DNA of 64,000 bases from positions 1,550,001-1,614,000 of the forward strand of contig CP091725.1 of assembly GCA_022009815.1 (NCBI GenBank), read 5' to 3'. Of this stretch, positions 17,386 through 27,585 are shown in pieces. Position numbers and translations under genes: made by a program. Source of the DNA: Bacteroidales bacterium. GTDB lineage: Bacteria > Bacteroidota > Bacteroidia > Bacteroidales > Muribaculaceae. Numbering within the stretch: position 1 is the first letter of the stretch; the number at the start of each line of letters is the position of its first letter. The notes below the pieces were generated by a model. It saw nothing but the letters and a program-made list of their open reading frames with translations. It searched no databases and was not told the origin of the DNA.

Positions 17386-19646
17386 TTATTTTGATTTCTT
17401 TGATTTCTTCGAGGCCTTTCGCGAGTCGGATTTTTTCTTAGACTTTTTGACAGTGCTCACCACGTCGCCCTCTTTGTTGACAGAGGTTGCGGCGGCCTTC
17501 TTGTCGGCCTCGTTGCCTACGATTGCAAAGTCGAGCTGCTTCTTGTTGAGGTCGGCGCGCGCCACTTGCACGGTGAGCTTGTCGCCGAGCTGGTATACGT
17601 GTTTCTTGCGGCGCCCGATGAGGCAATAGTTCTTCTCGTCAAACTCGTAGTAGTCGTCGTCGAGGTCGCGGATAGGCACCATGCCCTCGCATTTGTTCTC
17701 GTCGAGTTCCACGTAGATTCCCCATTCCGTCACGCCCGACACCGAGCCTTCGTAGATTTGTCCCAGTCGGTCTTTCATGAATTCCACCTGCTTGTATTTG
17801 ATGGAAGCGCGTTCGGCGTTGGCTGCCAGTTGTTCCATGTCGGAAGAGTGCTTGCACTCGGTTTCGAGTTTCTCGCGGTTTACGGCGCGTCCGCCGTTGA
17901 GGTATTTGTCGAGCAGGCGGTGCACCATCATGTCCGGGTAGCGGCGGATAGGCGATGTGAAGTGGGTGTAGTAGTCGAAAGCCAAACCGTAGTGTCCTAC
18001 GTTGACGGTTGAATATACAGCCTTCGACATTGAACGGATGGCGAGAATCGACAACAGGTTCTCTTCCGGCTTGCCCTTTACGCTTGATAGCATCTTGTTG
18101 AGCGAGTTGTTGATGTCGGTGCGCTTGCCCGTGGTTCTCACCTTGTAGCCGAATCGGTTGGCTATCTCGGCGAAATTGGTCATGCGGTCGGGGTCTGGGT
18201 TGTCGTGGATACGGTAGACAAAAGGTTTGGCCTTCTTGCGTCCGCCGGGATTGCCTATGTCGGTGGCTACCTGCTTGTTGGCAAGAAGCATAAACTCTTC
18301 CACAAGTTTGTTGGCGTCTTTCGACACTTTGAAATACACGCTTATCGGGTGTCCGGTCTCGTCGATTTCAAAACGCACCTCGAAGCGGTCGAAGTTGACC
18401 GAGCCATGCTCGAAGCGGCGTTTGCGCAACGCTTTGGCGAGACGGTCGAGGGTGAGTACCTCCTCGGCATAGTCGCCCTTGCCGGTCTCGATTATTTCCT
18501 GCGCCTCCTCATAGGTGAAGCGGCGGTCGCTCTTTATCACGGTTTGCGGATGCGGTGGTTGATGATGTTGGCGTTGTCGTCCATCTCAAAGATGCATGAG
18601 TATGCCAGTTTTTCCTCGTCGGGGCGCAGCGAGCAGATGCCGTTGCAGAGATGCTCTGGGAGCATCGGGATTGTGCGGTCGACGAGATAGACCGATGTGG
18701 CGCGCTTCTCCGCCTCTTTGTCGATGACTGAGCCAGGGCGCACATAGTGGGTCACGTCGGCGATATGCACGCCGGCCTCCCAGTTCCCGTTTGGCAGTTT
18801 GCGCAGCGACAACGCGTCATCAAAGTCCTTTGCGTCGCGCGGGTCGATGGTGAATGTTGTCACGCCGCGCATGTCCTCGCGGGCGGCTATGACCTCCGGC
18901 GTTATTCCTGCGTCGATTTTGTCGGCGGCAGCCTCCACGTTCTTAGGGTATACGTAAGGCAGACCGTATTCGGCAAGGATGGCGTTCATCTCCGAGTTGT
19001 TTTCTCCCGTTCGGCCGAGAATGTCGACCACCTCGCCGGTAGGGTTCTTGTCATCGTCGTTCCAGTCCACGATGCGCACAATTGCCTTGTCGCCGCTTTC
19101 GCCGCCTTTGATTTTCGCTTTTGGTATAAAAATGTCGCAGGCAAGGAATTTGCTGTCGGTCACGAGGAAGGCGTAGTTCTTGCTCACCTTCAGAGTGCCG
19201 ATAAACACTTGCTCTTTTTTCTCTATAATCTCAAGCACCTGCGCCTCCGGCTCGAAACCCTTGCGCTGTGCGCACAGATGCACGCGCACGCGGTCGCCGT
19301 TGAGGGCGTGCTTTGAATTGCGTTCGGCTACAAAGACAGGCACTTCCGCCCCGTCGACGATTACGCTGTTTTTTCCGTTGCTGCGTCGCACGAATGTGCC
19401 CTCGGCGGAGGTTGTGATTTCAGAAGCCTGGTATTTTCCCGGCACGAGTTCCACAAGATAGCCGTCTCGGGTCAAGTCGTCGAGAATGTCGGCAATGAGA
19501 TATTGGTCGCTGCGTCCGGTTACGCCAAGGTCAACAGCCACTTGCTTGTAGTTGAATGATTCCTTGTTGTGGTTGTTAAAAAAGTCAACAACCAGGGTCT
19601 TGATTTCCGACTTCTTTCCTGATCTTTTTTTCGTCTTTGTTGCCAT
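17386..19646 (-). CDS. rnr: Ribonuclease R, one frameshift
   Basis: A processive 3'-5' exoribonuclease for structured RNA. Start at 19646 (MATKTKKRSGKK); one missing base in an A-run at about 18543-18545 separates NHRIRK from TVIKSDRRF. Corrected length is about 754 residues. Order: N-terminal winged-helix-like segment (about 15-75), cold-shock domains, RNB catalytic domain with TFTIDPRDAKDFDDALS (metal-binding Asp residues) and FTSPIRRYPDMMVHRLL, a C-terminal S1 domain (GSVSGVTEWGIYVEL), and a Lys/Ser-rich tail (KKSKKKSDSRKASKKSKKSK). A -7 box TAAATTTG lies at 19692-19699. It is divergent from the sugar transporter. Confidence 0.95.
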
Positions 19647-19721
19647 ATTGCGTCTTTCTTTTTTTCGTCGTCTGTTTTGTACTATATTATGCAAATTTAG
19701 TCATAATCCACGAGATTTTTC

Positions 19722-19729
19722 TAATTTTG
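19722..19729 (+). promoter_or_regulatory. -7 box of the transporter/argB operon
   Basis: TAATTTTG, 31 bases before the transporter start, matching TAnnTTTG. The -33 region is weak (ATTTAG). Confidence 0.5.
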
Positions 19730-19760
19730 CACCGGAAAAAAGCAATCATAATAGGAAGAA

Positions 19761-20954
19761 ATGAAGAAAGCATTGGTCGAAAAGAAATATTTGGCAACGT
19801 TTATCCTGATAACGTCGCTGTTTTTCATGTGGGGTTTCGCCCACGCAATCCTTGATGTTCTCAACAAGCATTTCCAGGAGGTGCTTGAGATGACAAAGAC
19901 GCGGTCGGCGTTGGTGCAGGTGATGCTCTATACAGGCTATTTCACGATGGCCATCCCTGCCGGACTGTTTATCAGCCGTCGGGGATACCGGGCTGGCGTG
20001 ATTGTCGGTTTGTTGCTCTATGGCATTGGCTCGCTGCTGTTTATTCCTGGCGAATGGCTGATGTCGTTTGAGTTTTTCCTGTTCTCGCTGTTCGTAATCG
20101 GTTGCGGACTGACGTTTCTCGAAACGTCGGCAAATCCGTATGTCACCGAACTCGGCGCGCGCCAGACGGCAGCCGCGCGTCTCAACATGGCGCAGTCGTT
20201 CAACGGACTTGGCGCGATGTGTGCGCCGATTGTAGGCGGATGGCTGATTTTCCGCGACAATGCCAGCGTGGCGCTCCCTTATATGGGTCTTGGCATCTTC
20301 GTGCTGTTTGCGGCGGTGGTGTTCACCCGTGTGCGCCTGCCGGAGATTCACGAAGACGACAGTGCCGCCGGCTCTGCGGAAAAGGCAAGAAACGCATCGC
20401 TGGCACGCAACTTTGCGTTTATATTCGGCGTGTTCGCACTGTTCTGCTACGAGATTTCGGAAATCTCCATCAACAGTTTCTTCATCAACTACGCCACCGA
20501 CGGCAACTGGTTTGACAAGCCCACGGCGACGACGCTCTTGTCGCTTGGCGGACTGATGCTGTTTATGGTGGGACGCGTTGTCGGCTCGCTCGTGATGAGC
20601 CGCGTGAAGGCGGAGGCGGTGCTTGTGGTGTGCGCTACGGCGACAGTGGTGACCACCACAATAGTTGTGGCCGACTGCGGTGCGCTGTCGATGGGCGCGT
20701 TGATTGCCGGCTATTTCTTCGAGTCTATAATGTTTCCTACGATATTTGCCCTGTCGCTGCGCGGCTTGGGCGAGAAGACCAAAAGGGCATCGTCGTTTCT
20801 GATGATGACGCCTGTGGGCGGCGCTGTGGGGCCGTGGCTTATGGGATGGATGGCAGACGCACATGGAATGGTGCTGTCGTTTGTCGTGCCGTTGGCAGGA
20901 TTCGTTGTGGTCTGGATTTATTCTATATTTACACTTAAAAATTCCAAGCAATGA
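19761..20954 (+). CDS. FucP-type MFS sugar transporter
   Basis: A 397-residue inner-membrane permease with about 12 predicted spans. FMWGFAHAILDVLNKHFQE and the GCGLTFLETSANPYVTELG block (parts of transmembrane segments 1 and 4) are characteristic of the FucP/GluP/NagP branch. Relatives import fucose, glucose/galactose or N-acetylglucosamine by proton symport; the substrate cannot be read from this sequence. The stop overlaps the argB start by four bases, an odd partnership of sugar import with arginine synthesis. The long antisense frame across this gene is not credible as coding. Confidence 0.88.
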   Translation: MKKALVEKKYLATFILITSLFFMWGFAHAILDVLNKHFQEVLEMTKTRSALVQVMLYTGYFTMAIPAGLFISRRGYRAGVIVGLLLYGIGSLLFIPGEWLMSFEFFLFSLFVIGCGLTFLETSANPYVTELGARQTAAARLNMAQSFNGLGAMCAPIVGGWLIFRDNASVALPYMGLGIFVLFAAVVFTRVRLPEIHEDDSAAGSAEKARNASLARNFAFIFGVFALFCYEISEISINSFFINYATDGNWFDKPTATTLLSLGGLMLFMVGRVVGSLVMSRVKAEAVLVVCATATVVTTTIVVADCGALSMGALIAGYFFESIMFPTIFALSLRGLGEKTKRASSFLMMTPVGGAVGPWLMGWMADAHGMVLSFVVPLAGFVVVWIYSIFTLKNSKQ

Positions 20955-21727
20955 AAGAACATTTGACAATAATAAAAGTGGGCGGTAAGATTGTGGAAAA
21001 TTCTGAATCGCTCAACTCCCTTCTTAAGGATTTCGCCGCTGTGGAGGGCAAGAAACTGCTCGTGCATGGAGGCGGACGCTCTGCCACGCAGATGGCTGCC
21101 CGGCTCGGTGTGGAAACGAAGATGGTCGACGGACGCCGCATCACCGACGAGGCTATGCTCGAGGTGGTCACTATGGTCTACGGCGGACTTGTCAACAAAC
21201 GCATCGTGGCTGGACTGCAAGCACTTGGCATTGACGCTGTGGGACTCACAGGGGCTGATATGAACATTGTGCTCAGCGACAAGCGTAAGGTGTCGGCAGT
21301 GGACTACGGATGGGTCGGCGACGTGAAGAGGGTGAATGCCGAGGCTGTGGTGACGCTGATTGAGAGCGGATGTTGCCCGGTGGTCGCTCCGCTCACCCAC
21401 GACGGTTGTGGACACATGCTCAACACAAACGCCGATACGATGGCGGGAGAGATGGCAAAAGCCATGGCGGCGCACTACGACGTGACGCTGATGTTCTGTT
21501 TCGAGAAGCCGGGCGTGCTTGCCGATGAGAACGACGACAGCAGCCTTATTCCTACTATAACACCCGCCGTGCTCGACGATTTGAAGCGCCGGGGAGTGGT
21601 GAGCGGAGGTATGATTCCGAAACTCGACAATGCCATTGCCTGCGTGTCGGCAGGGGTGGAGTCGGTGGTGATTACGCAAGCCGACAGGATAGCCGATCCG
21701 TATGCGGGAACAAAAATTTGCCTGTAG
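20951..21727 (+). CDS. argB: Acetylglutamate kinase
   Basis: Phosphorylates N-acetyl-L-glutamate in arginine synthesis. The 258-residue protein carries IIKVGGKIVEN (phosphate-binding Gly loop), LLVHGGGRSATQMA (substrate and ATP binding), GLTGADMN, LNTNADTMAGEMA and the C-terminal SGGMIPKLDNAIACVSAG, all diagnostic of the family. Bacteroidetes use an acetyl- or succinyl-ornithine variant of this pathway, so the true substrate may be the N-succinyl form. It is translationally coupled to the upstream transporter and followed by a terminator at 21748-21776. Confidence 0.93.
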   Translation: MKEHLTIIKVGGKIVENSESLNSLLKDFAAVEGKKLLVHGGGRSATQMAARLGVETKMVDGRRITDEAMLEVVTMVYGGLVNKRIVAGLQALGIDAVGLTGADMNIVLSDKRKVSAVDYGWVGDVKRVNAEAVVTLIESGCCPVVAPLTHDGCGHMLNTNADTMAGEMAKAMAAHYDVTLMFCFEKPGVLADENDDSSLIPTITPAVLDDLKRRGVVSGGMIPKLDNAIACVSAGVESVVITQADRIADPYAGTKICL

Positions 21728-21747
21728 ATTGACAAAAGAGACGAATA

Positions 21748-21776
21748 AAAGTGGGAAACTTCGGTTTTCCCACTTT
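21748..21776 (+). terminator. argB terminator
   Basis: AAAGTGGGAAA cttcggt TTTCCCACTTT, followed by more T residues. A -7-like box (TATGTTTG, 21784-21791) for ilvE begins immediately after. Confidence 0.85.
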
Positions 21777-21826
21777 TTTTGTGTATGTTTGCATAGCAAT
21801 AAGAAAACAACAAAATATCACAAGAT

Positions 21827-22858
21827 ATGGAGAAAGAGTTGAACATTGATTGGGCGAATCTGTCGTTCGGGTATATTCCAACAGACTACAACGTCCGCTG
21901 TACTTACAAGAATGGCGAGTGGGGCGAAATCGAAGTCTCTTCGTCAGAGTTAATACCAATGCACATGGCTGCAAGCTGTCTGCACTACGGTCAGGAGGCT
22001 TTCGAGGGATTGAAAGCGTTCCGTGGCAAGGACGGTCAGGTGCGCGTGTTCCGCATGGACGAGAACGCAAAGCGCATCCAGCGTTCGGCTGAAGGCATTA
22101 TGATGCCGGCGTTGCCAGTGGAGAAATTCATGGAGATGGTGAAAATGGTTGTGCGTCTGAACGCACGTTTCATCCCGCCTTACGGCAGCGGCGCATCGCT
22201 CTACATCCGTCCGCTCGAAATCGGTATGTCGGCTCAGGTTGGCGTTAAGCCTGCCACGGAATATCTGTTTGTGATTTTCGTTACGCCGGTTGGACCTTAC
22301 TTCAAGGGCGGATTCAAGACCACGCCTTACGTCATTACCCGTAAGTATGACCGCGCCGCGCCTCTCGGCACAGGTACGTTCAAGGTGGGCGGAAACTATG
22401 CCGCAAGTCTGCGTGCAAGCTGCGAGGCTCACGCTGCCGGATATTCGGCAGAGTTCTATCTCGACGCACGCGAGAAGAAATATATGGATGAGTGTGGCGC
22501 TGCCAACTTCTTCGGAATCAAGGACAACACATACATCACTCCGTTGTCTACGTCAATTCTTCCGTCAATCACCAACAAGAGCCTTATGCAGCTCGCCGAG
22601 GATATGGGCATCAAGGTGGAACGCCGTCAAATCCCGGAAGACGAGCTTACGACGCTTGAAGAGGCTGGCGCTTGCGGAACGGCGGCTGTAATCAGCCCTA
22701 TCGAGCGTATCGACGACCCTGAGAACAACCGCTCTTACGTAATCTCGAAAGACGGCAAACCGGGTCCTCTCAGCACAAAACTCTACAACCGTCTCCGCGG
22801 CATCCAGCTTGGAGAGGAAGAGGATGTGCATAACTGGAACACGATTATCGAGCTGTAA
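21827..22858 (+). CDS. ilvE: Branched-chain amino acid aminotransferase
   Basis: A 343-residue PLP enzyme exchanging the amino group between glutamate and branched-chain 2-oxo acids. YGQEAFEGLKAFRGKDG, VRVFRMDENAKRI and LYIRPLEIG are family II BCAT features. FKVGGNYAAS places the PLP-binding lysine and loop, with DECGAANFF and EEAGACGTAAVISPI as C-terminal cofactor-binding segments. It has its own -7 box at 21784-21791. The HD hydrolase gene starts six bases downstream. Confidence 0.95.
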   Translation: MEKELNIDWANLSFGYIPTDYNVRCTYKNGEWGEIEVSSSELIPMHMAASCLHYGQEAFEGLKAFRGKDGQVRVFRMDENAKRIQRSAEGIMMPALPVEKFMEMVKMVVRLNARFIPPYGSGASLYIRPLEIGMSAQVGVKPATEYLFVIFVTPVGPYFKGGFKTTPYVITRKYDRAAPLGTGTFKVGGNYAASLRASCEAHAAGYSAEFYLDAREKKYMDECGAANFFGIKDNTYITPLSTSILPSITNKSLMQLAEDMGIKVERRQIPEDELTTLEEAGACGTAAVISPIERIDDPENNRSYVISKDGKPGPLSTKLYNRLRGIQLGEEEDVHNWNTIIEL

Positions 22859-22864
22859 GCGACC

Positions 22865-23415
22865 ATGATAGGAAATCTTTCGGCTAAAGACGTGCTGCTG
22901 AAGTTCTACGACGAGGACAGCGACCTTTTCAAGCTGCTTTGGCATCACAGTTGCCAGGTGGCTGAAATGGCGCTCGACATTGCGTCGCGTTTCCCGGAAG
23001 CCGACCAGGATTTGTCTACGACGCGTCTCTGCTCCACGATGTCGGAATCATAAAGACGCATGCACCGTCGATTTTCTGCAACGGCGACGAGCCTTATATC
23101 CGTCACGGCATCCTCGGCGCGGAAATGCTGCGTGGCATTGATGCTTCAATGGAGTTGTACGCGCGGGTTTGCGAACGTCATACGGGCGCGGGAATATCGG
23201 CTGCTGAAATTGAACGCGACAACCTTCCGCTGCCTCACCGCGACATGATTCCGGTGACGCTGGAGGAGAAGATTGTATGCTATGCCGACAAGTTTTTCTC
23301 AAAGTCGAAAACCGACACTGTGAAGACTGTCGACAGCATTCGCGAGGATCTCGCCAAGTTTGGCGAAGACCAGTTGGCACGTTTCGATGCTATGAACGCC
23401 TTGCTGAATCACTGA
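22865..23415 (+). CDS. HD domain phosphohydrolase, one frameshift
   Basis: One missing T at 23011-23013 breaks the frame; restoring it gives DFVYDASLLHDVGIIKTHAP and a 183-residue protein. LWHHSCQVAEMALDI supplies the first metal His, LLHDVG the HD pair, and HRDMIPVTLEEKIVCYADKF the later His/Asp, as in HDIG-type metal hydrolases. The substrate is unknown; small single-domain members often act on nucleotides. It follows ilvE by six bases and probably shares its transcript. Confidence 0.85.
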
Positions 23416-23431
23416 CGGCAGCATTGTTATA

Positions 23432-23474
23432 AAACAGAGCCGCCTGCAATCCCGGATTGCAGGCGGCTCTGTTT
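23432..23474. terminator. Bidirectional terminator between HD hydrolase and xth
   Basis: A 19-base stem (AAACAGAGCCGCCTGCAAT and its complement) around CCCGG, with an A-run on the left and a T-run on the right; it serves the two convergent genes. Confidence 0.9.
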
Positions 23475-23486
23475 TTAACCATCGGT

Positions 23487-24241
23487 CTACAAATCAATGT
23501 CGACCTCCACAGGACAATGGTCTGAGCCGAAATCTCGGTGTGTATTTTTGCATCTTGCAGCTTGTCGTCGAGGCGCGCCGACGTGAGGAAATAGTCGATA
23601 CGCCACCCTGCGTTCTTCTCGCGGGCATGGAAGCGATACGACCACCACGAATATATGTCGGGCGTGTCGGGATGGAAGTGGCGGAACGTGTCGGTGAATC
23701 CGGCGTCGAGCAGCTCGGTCATCTTTCCGCGTTCCTCATCGGTGAATCCGGCGTTGCGGCGGTTGGTTTTCGGGTTTTTAAGGTCGATTTCGCGATGCGC
23801 CACGTTCAGGTCGCCGCACACCACCACGGGCTTCTTGCTGTCGAGCCCTTTCAGATAAGCCCGGAAATCGTCTTCCCACGACATCCGGTAGTCCAGACGG
23901 CGCAGACCATCCTGCGAGTTTGGCACGTAGACCGTCACAAGGTAAAACGTGTCGTATTCAAGCGTTATCACTCGGCCCTCGGTGTCGTGGTCGGCAATGC
24001 CGATGCCGTATGCCGCCGACAGCGGTTCGTGGCGGGTATAGATGGCAGTACCGGAGTAGCCTTTCTTCTCGGCATAGTTCCAGTAGGAGCGGTAGCCGTC
24101 AAACTGCAAGTCGAGTTGACCAGCCTGCATCTTTGTCTCCTGCAGACAGAAAAAATCGGCGTCGAGAGCGTTGAACGACTCCTCAAAGCCTTTGCCAACG
24201 CAGGCGCGAAGCCCGTTGACGTTCCAAGATATAAATTTCAT
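23487..24241 (-). CDS. xth: Exodeoxyribonuclease III, frameshift near the C-terminus
   Basis: An AP endonuclease and 3'-5' exonuclease of base-excision repair. MKFISWNVNGLRACVGKGF, CLQETKMQ (metal-binding Glu), SGTAIYTR, VCGDLNVAHREIDL, NPKTNRRNAGFTDEER and WRIDYFLTS are all present. The frame fails after KIHTEI because one T is missing near 23530-23532. Restoring it yields FGSDHCPVEVDIDL and a stop at 23487, which supplies the catalytic Asp-His pair. Without the correction the product would lack SDH and be inactive. Corrected length is about 251 residues, normal for the family. Confidence 0.93.
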
Positions 24242-24333
24242 AAATGTAGTCCTGTTATAACCTTTTATGCAAACTTACACAACATTTTCGGAATAAAAAA
24301 ATTCACTGTTGCAGCAAAATGGAATAAATTCAG

Positions 24334-24341
24334 TAACTTTG
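24334..24341 (+). promoter_or_regulatory. -7 box of the PCMD lipoprotein operon
   Basis: TAACTTTG, 23 bases before the start codon, with TTG at 24309-24311 (a 22-base spacer, slightly long). Confidence 0.55.
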
Positions 24342-24363
24342 CAACCATTATTAATGAATTATT

Positions 24364-25596
24364 ATGAATTTTGTATATAAAACAGTGGTTGTCGCGGCGA
24401 CAGTGCTTGCAGCCACATCATGCATTCAGGACGAGGCACTCAACACCGAGTGCGACATCCTTACGTGCTCGCTTCCGGCAGAAGTCGTTATGTCGGATCC
24501 TAAAATTACCAACGACCGTGTTACGGTCAACGTGCAGCCGGAAGCCGACATCTCGGCTCTCGCTCCTGTGTTTACATTGACTGATGGCGCGACGATATCG
24601 CCGGCAAGCGGCTCGGTGCAGGACTTCCTCAATGCCGACGACCACACGGTGAACTACACCGTGACCTCGCAGGACGGTGAATGGCATAAGACCTACCGTG
24701 TGCAGGTGGTGCAGCAGCTGAAGCCGGATGAGTACCGATTCAACAAAGTGGAGCTTGACCCTACGAAGAAATATTCAATCTTCAACGAAATTGACAACAA
24801 CGGCAACTTCCTGATGGCTTGGGCGTCGGGCAATCCGGGATTCGTGATGTGTGGCGAAGCCGACAAGGCTGCCAAGGCAAAGTATGGAAAGACTCAATAT
24901 AAGGACCATATTTGGGAGTTCTTCCCCACAACCGCCGTCTACAAAGAAGGAACGACATTGAGCGTGGATGGCGAAAATGTGGCTAACTTTATGCTTGGCG
25001 ACAAATACGCCCAGCCTGAGTTCATCCGTCTGGTGACACGTTCCACCGGAGGGTTTGGTTCCATGGTGGGAATGCCTATTGCCGCAGGCAACATATTCCA
25101 GGGCGAGTTCGACCTCGGCAATGCCATCTCAGCTCCGCGTGAGGCAACCAAATTCGGCGAGCCTTATCACTACAAGCCGTTGACGCTTTCGGGCGAATAC
25201 CGCTATGAGGCAGGCGAGACGTTTACCGATGAGAAGGGAAAGCCCGTCGTAGGACGTACAGACATCTTCTCAATCTATGCCATCTACTTTTTGACCGACG
25301 ATAAGGTGACATATATCGACAGCAACGTGCACTACAATGATTTCATGCATCCAAACATGGTGGCTCTCGCTAATCTCACCGATGCGCGCGTGACGGGGCT
25401 TGGCGACAACGATTGGGTGAAGTTTGAAATCACATTCGACTACAGCGCCTACAACAAGGTTGTCGACAAAGCGTTGCTTGCAAAAGGACGCTACAAGCTG
25501 GGCATCGTGATTGCGTCAAGTGCGGAGGGCGACTATTTCCGCGGCTCTGTGGGCAGCACGCTTGATGTGCGTAATCTGAAAGTTACACACGAATAA
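24364..25596 (+). CDS. PCMD domain lipoprotein
   Basis: A 410-residue lipoprotein with signal VVVAATVLAATSC (Cys at residue 20). Residues about 45-115 form a short Ig/DUF-like strand region ending in TVTSQDGEWHKTYRVQV. The rest resembles the putative carbohydrate metabolism domain (PCMD, PF13201), with FNEIDNNGNFLMAWASGNPGF split across the domain start and DWVKFEITFDYS and VIASSAEGDYFRGSVGSTL near the end. The closing stretch ending in LDVRNLKVTHE fits the family. PCMD proteins are surface or periplasmic lipoproteins of Bacteroidales with unproven glycan links. Twelve bases separate it from the beta-barrel gene, so the two are probably one operon. Confidence 0.8.
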   Translation: MNFVYKTVVVAATVLAATSCIQDEALNTECDILTCSLPAEVVMSDPKITNDRVTVNVQPEADISALAPVFTLTDGATISPASGSVQDFLNADDHTVNYTVTSQDGEWHKTYRVQVVQQLKPDEYRFNKVELDPTKKYSIFNEIDNNGNFLMAWASGNPGFVMCGEADKAAKAKYGKTQYKDHIWEFFPTTAVYKEGTTLSVDGENVANFMLGDKYAQPEFIRLVTRSTGGFGSMVGMPIAAGNIFQGEFDLGNAISAPREATKFGEPYHYKPLTLSGEYRYEAGETFTDEKGKPVVGRTDIFSIYAIYFLTDDKVTYIDSNVHYNDFMHPNMVALANLTDARVTGLGDNDWVKFEITFDYSAYNKVVDKALLAKGRYKLGIVIASSAEGDYFRGSVGSTLDVRNLKVTHE

Positions 25597-25608
25597 ACTG
25601 AAGAAAAA

Positions 25609-26385
25609 ATGAAAAAAAACATATTATCCGCAATTATCGTGGCGCTGGCATTTCTGCCCGCGCAATTGTCGGCTCAGCAGAGCCGCACGCAGAAAATCAT
25701 CAACGCAGCACTGAAAGGTTGGAACATCGAACTGCGTGCCGGCTACAATCTCGGCGGCACATCGCCGATTCCGCTGCCTGTTGAAATCCGCGAAATCAAG
25801 AGCTACAAACCATCGATGGGTTTCTCTGTGGAGTCGGACTTCACTAAGTTTTTCGACGAGAAGTGGGGCTTGCTTGTGGGCGTGAAGCTTGAAAACAAGA
25901 ATATGGAGACCGACGCCCGCGTGAAAAACTACGGTATGGAAATCCTCAGCGAGGGCGCCATTGCGAGCGGCCGATGGACTGGCGGCGTGAAAACGTCGGT
26001 GCGCAACGCATTCCTGACGTTCCCGGTGCAGGCTGCATATAAGGTGCATCCGCGCACAAACCTGAAACTCGGAGTGTTCCTGTCATACCTAATCGAGGGC
26101 AAGTTTGACGGAGTGGTCTACGACGGATATCTGCGCAACGGCGATCCGACGGGTGAAAAGGCAGTGTTTACAGGCGATGCCACGGCAACTTACGACTTCT
26201 CCGACGAGCTGCGCAAATTTCAGTGGGGACTTCAAGCCGGAGTCGACTGGGAAGCGTTCAAGCATCTGAAGCTCTATGCCGACCTTTCGTGGGGATTGAA
26301 TTCGGCTTTCCCCGAAAGCTTCAAGACGATAACATTCAGCATGTATCCGATATACTTCAACGTTGGAGTAGGATATTTGTTCTAA
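25609..26385 (+). CDS. Outer membrane beta-barrel protein
   Basis: A 258-residue protein with a Sec signal (NILSAIIVALAFLPAQLSAQ). Alternating hydrophobic strands (IELRAGYNLGG, LLVGVKLENKNM, LKLYADLSWGLN) end in IYFNVGVGYLF, whose terminal Phe is the usual BAM recognition end. It resembles porin-family/PorT-like barrels found beside PCMD lipoproteins. I cannot assign a substrate. Confidence 0.8.
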   Translation: MKKNILSAIIVALAFLPAQLSAQQSRTQKIINAALKGWNIELRAGYNLGGTSPIPLPVEIREIKSYKPSMGFSVESDFTKFFDEKWGLLVGVKLENKNMETDARVKNYGMEILSEGAIASGRWTGGVKTSVRNAFLTFPVQAAYKVHPRTNLKLGVFLSYLIEGKFDGVVYDGYLRNGDPTGEKAVFTGDATATYDFSDELRKFQWGLQAGVDWEAFKHLKLYADLSWGLNSAFPESFKTITFSMYPIYFNVGVGYLF

Positions 26386-26406
26386 CATAAAAGCAATCAG
26401 AATATT

Positions 26407-27495
26407 ATGGGAAAAATCATACTTACGGGCGACCGCCCTACAGGAAAACTTCACCTTGGTCACTACGTAGGCTCGCTGCGACGTCGCGTTGAGCTGCAGA
26501 ACTCAGGTGAGTACGACAAAATTTTTGTGATGATTGCCGACGCTCAGGCACTTACCGACAATGCCGACAATCCAGAGAAAATCCGCCAAAACCTCGTTGA
26601 GGTTGCGCTCGACTATCTGTCGGCGGGATTGGACCCTGCCAAGACTACGATTTTCGTGCAGTCGGCGGTTCCGGAACTGACAGAGCTGGCATTCTATTAT
26701 ATGAACCTTGTGACAGTGTCGCGCGTGCAGCGCAACCCTACGGTGAAGACGGAAATCAAGATGCGCAACTTCGAGACGAGCATCCCTGTGGGATTCTTCT
26801 GCTATCCGGTGAGCCAGGCTTCCGACATCACCGCTTTCCGCGCCACCACAGTGCCTGCCGGTGAGGACCAGGAGCCAATGATTGAATTGACCCGTGAAAT
26901 CGTGGGACGCTTCAACAACGTGTACGGCGAGACGCTTGTTGAGCCGGAAATCCTGCTGCCTACAAACGCTGCCTGCCTGCGTCTGCCGGGAACCGACGGA
27001 AAGGCAAAGATGAGCAAGTCGCTCGGCAACTGCATCTACCTCAGCGACACATCAAAAGATGTTGCAAAGAAGGTGAAAGGCATGTATACCGACCCTCTCC
27101 ATCTCAACATCAGCGACCCCGGACACCTTGAGGGCAACTGCCCGTTCATATATCTCGACGCATTCTGCACCGATGAGAAATTCAAACGTCATTGCTCGGA
27201 ATTCGAGAGCCTTCAGGATTTGAAGGACCGTTATTGCGCCGGAGGCGTGGGCGACGGCACGGTGAAGAAGATTCTCATCAGTGTGCTTGAGGAAGAACTC
27301 GCTCCGATTCGCGAACGTCGCAAACAATGGGAACAGGATATCCCCGGCGTGTTCGAGATTCTGCGCCGAGGCAGCGAGGAGGCACGCGCAGTGGCTGCCG
27401 AGACTCTTGCCGATGTGCGCCGTGCAATGCGAATCAACTACTTCGACGATCCTAAGCTGATTGCTGAGCAGGCAGCCAAGTATGCCGGCAAATAA
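26407..27495 (+). CDS. trpS: Tryptophan-tRNA ligase
   Basis: A 362-residue class I aminoacyl-tRNA synthetase. TGDRPTGKLHLGHYVGSL contains the HIGH-like HLGH, and GKAKMSKSLGN contains KMSKS. PAGEDQEPMIELTREI and the AFYYMNL/VSRVQRNPTVK region fit a TrpS. It lies close behind the outer membrane protein gene (21 bases), though co-transcription with it would be incidental. Confidence 0.95.
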   Translation: MGKIILTGDRPTGKLHLGHYVGSLRRRVELQNSGEYDKIFVMIADAQALTDNADNPEKIRQNLVEVALDYLSAGLDPAKTTIFVQSAVPELTELAFYYMNLVTVSRVQRNPTVKTEIKMRNFETSIPVGFFCYPVSQASDITAFRATTVPAGEDQEPMIELTREIVGRFNNVYGETLVEPEILLPTNAACLRLPGTDGKAKMSKSLGNCIYLSDTSKDVAKKVKGMYTDPLHLNISDPGHLEGNCPFIYLDAFCTDEKFKRHCSEFESLQDLKDRYCAGGVGDGTVKKILISVLEEELAPIRERRKQWEQDIPGVFEILRRGSEEARAVAAETLADVRRAMRINYFDDPKLIAEQAAKYAGK

Positions 27496-27585
27496 CGCTT
27501 AGACAATACGTTACAATATAGGACAGGCATATACAGATGGGAAACAACCTGTTGTGTGCCTGTCTTTTTCCCTCCAAACCTCAGT

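Noticed and set aside
19746..20969. Long open frame of about 400 codons antisense to the sugar transporter
   Set aside because: It is rich in His/Arg/Gln with no hydrophobic pattern or motif, the usual mirror of a high-GC coding strand; the plus-strand frame is a clear membrane transporter.
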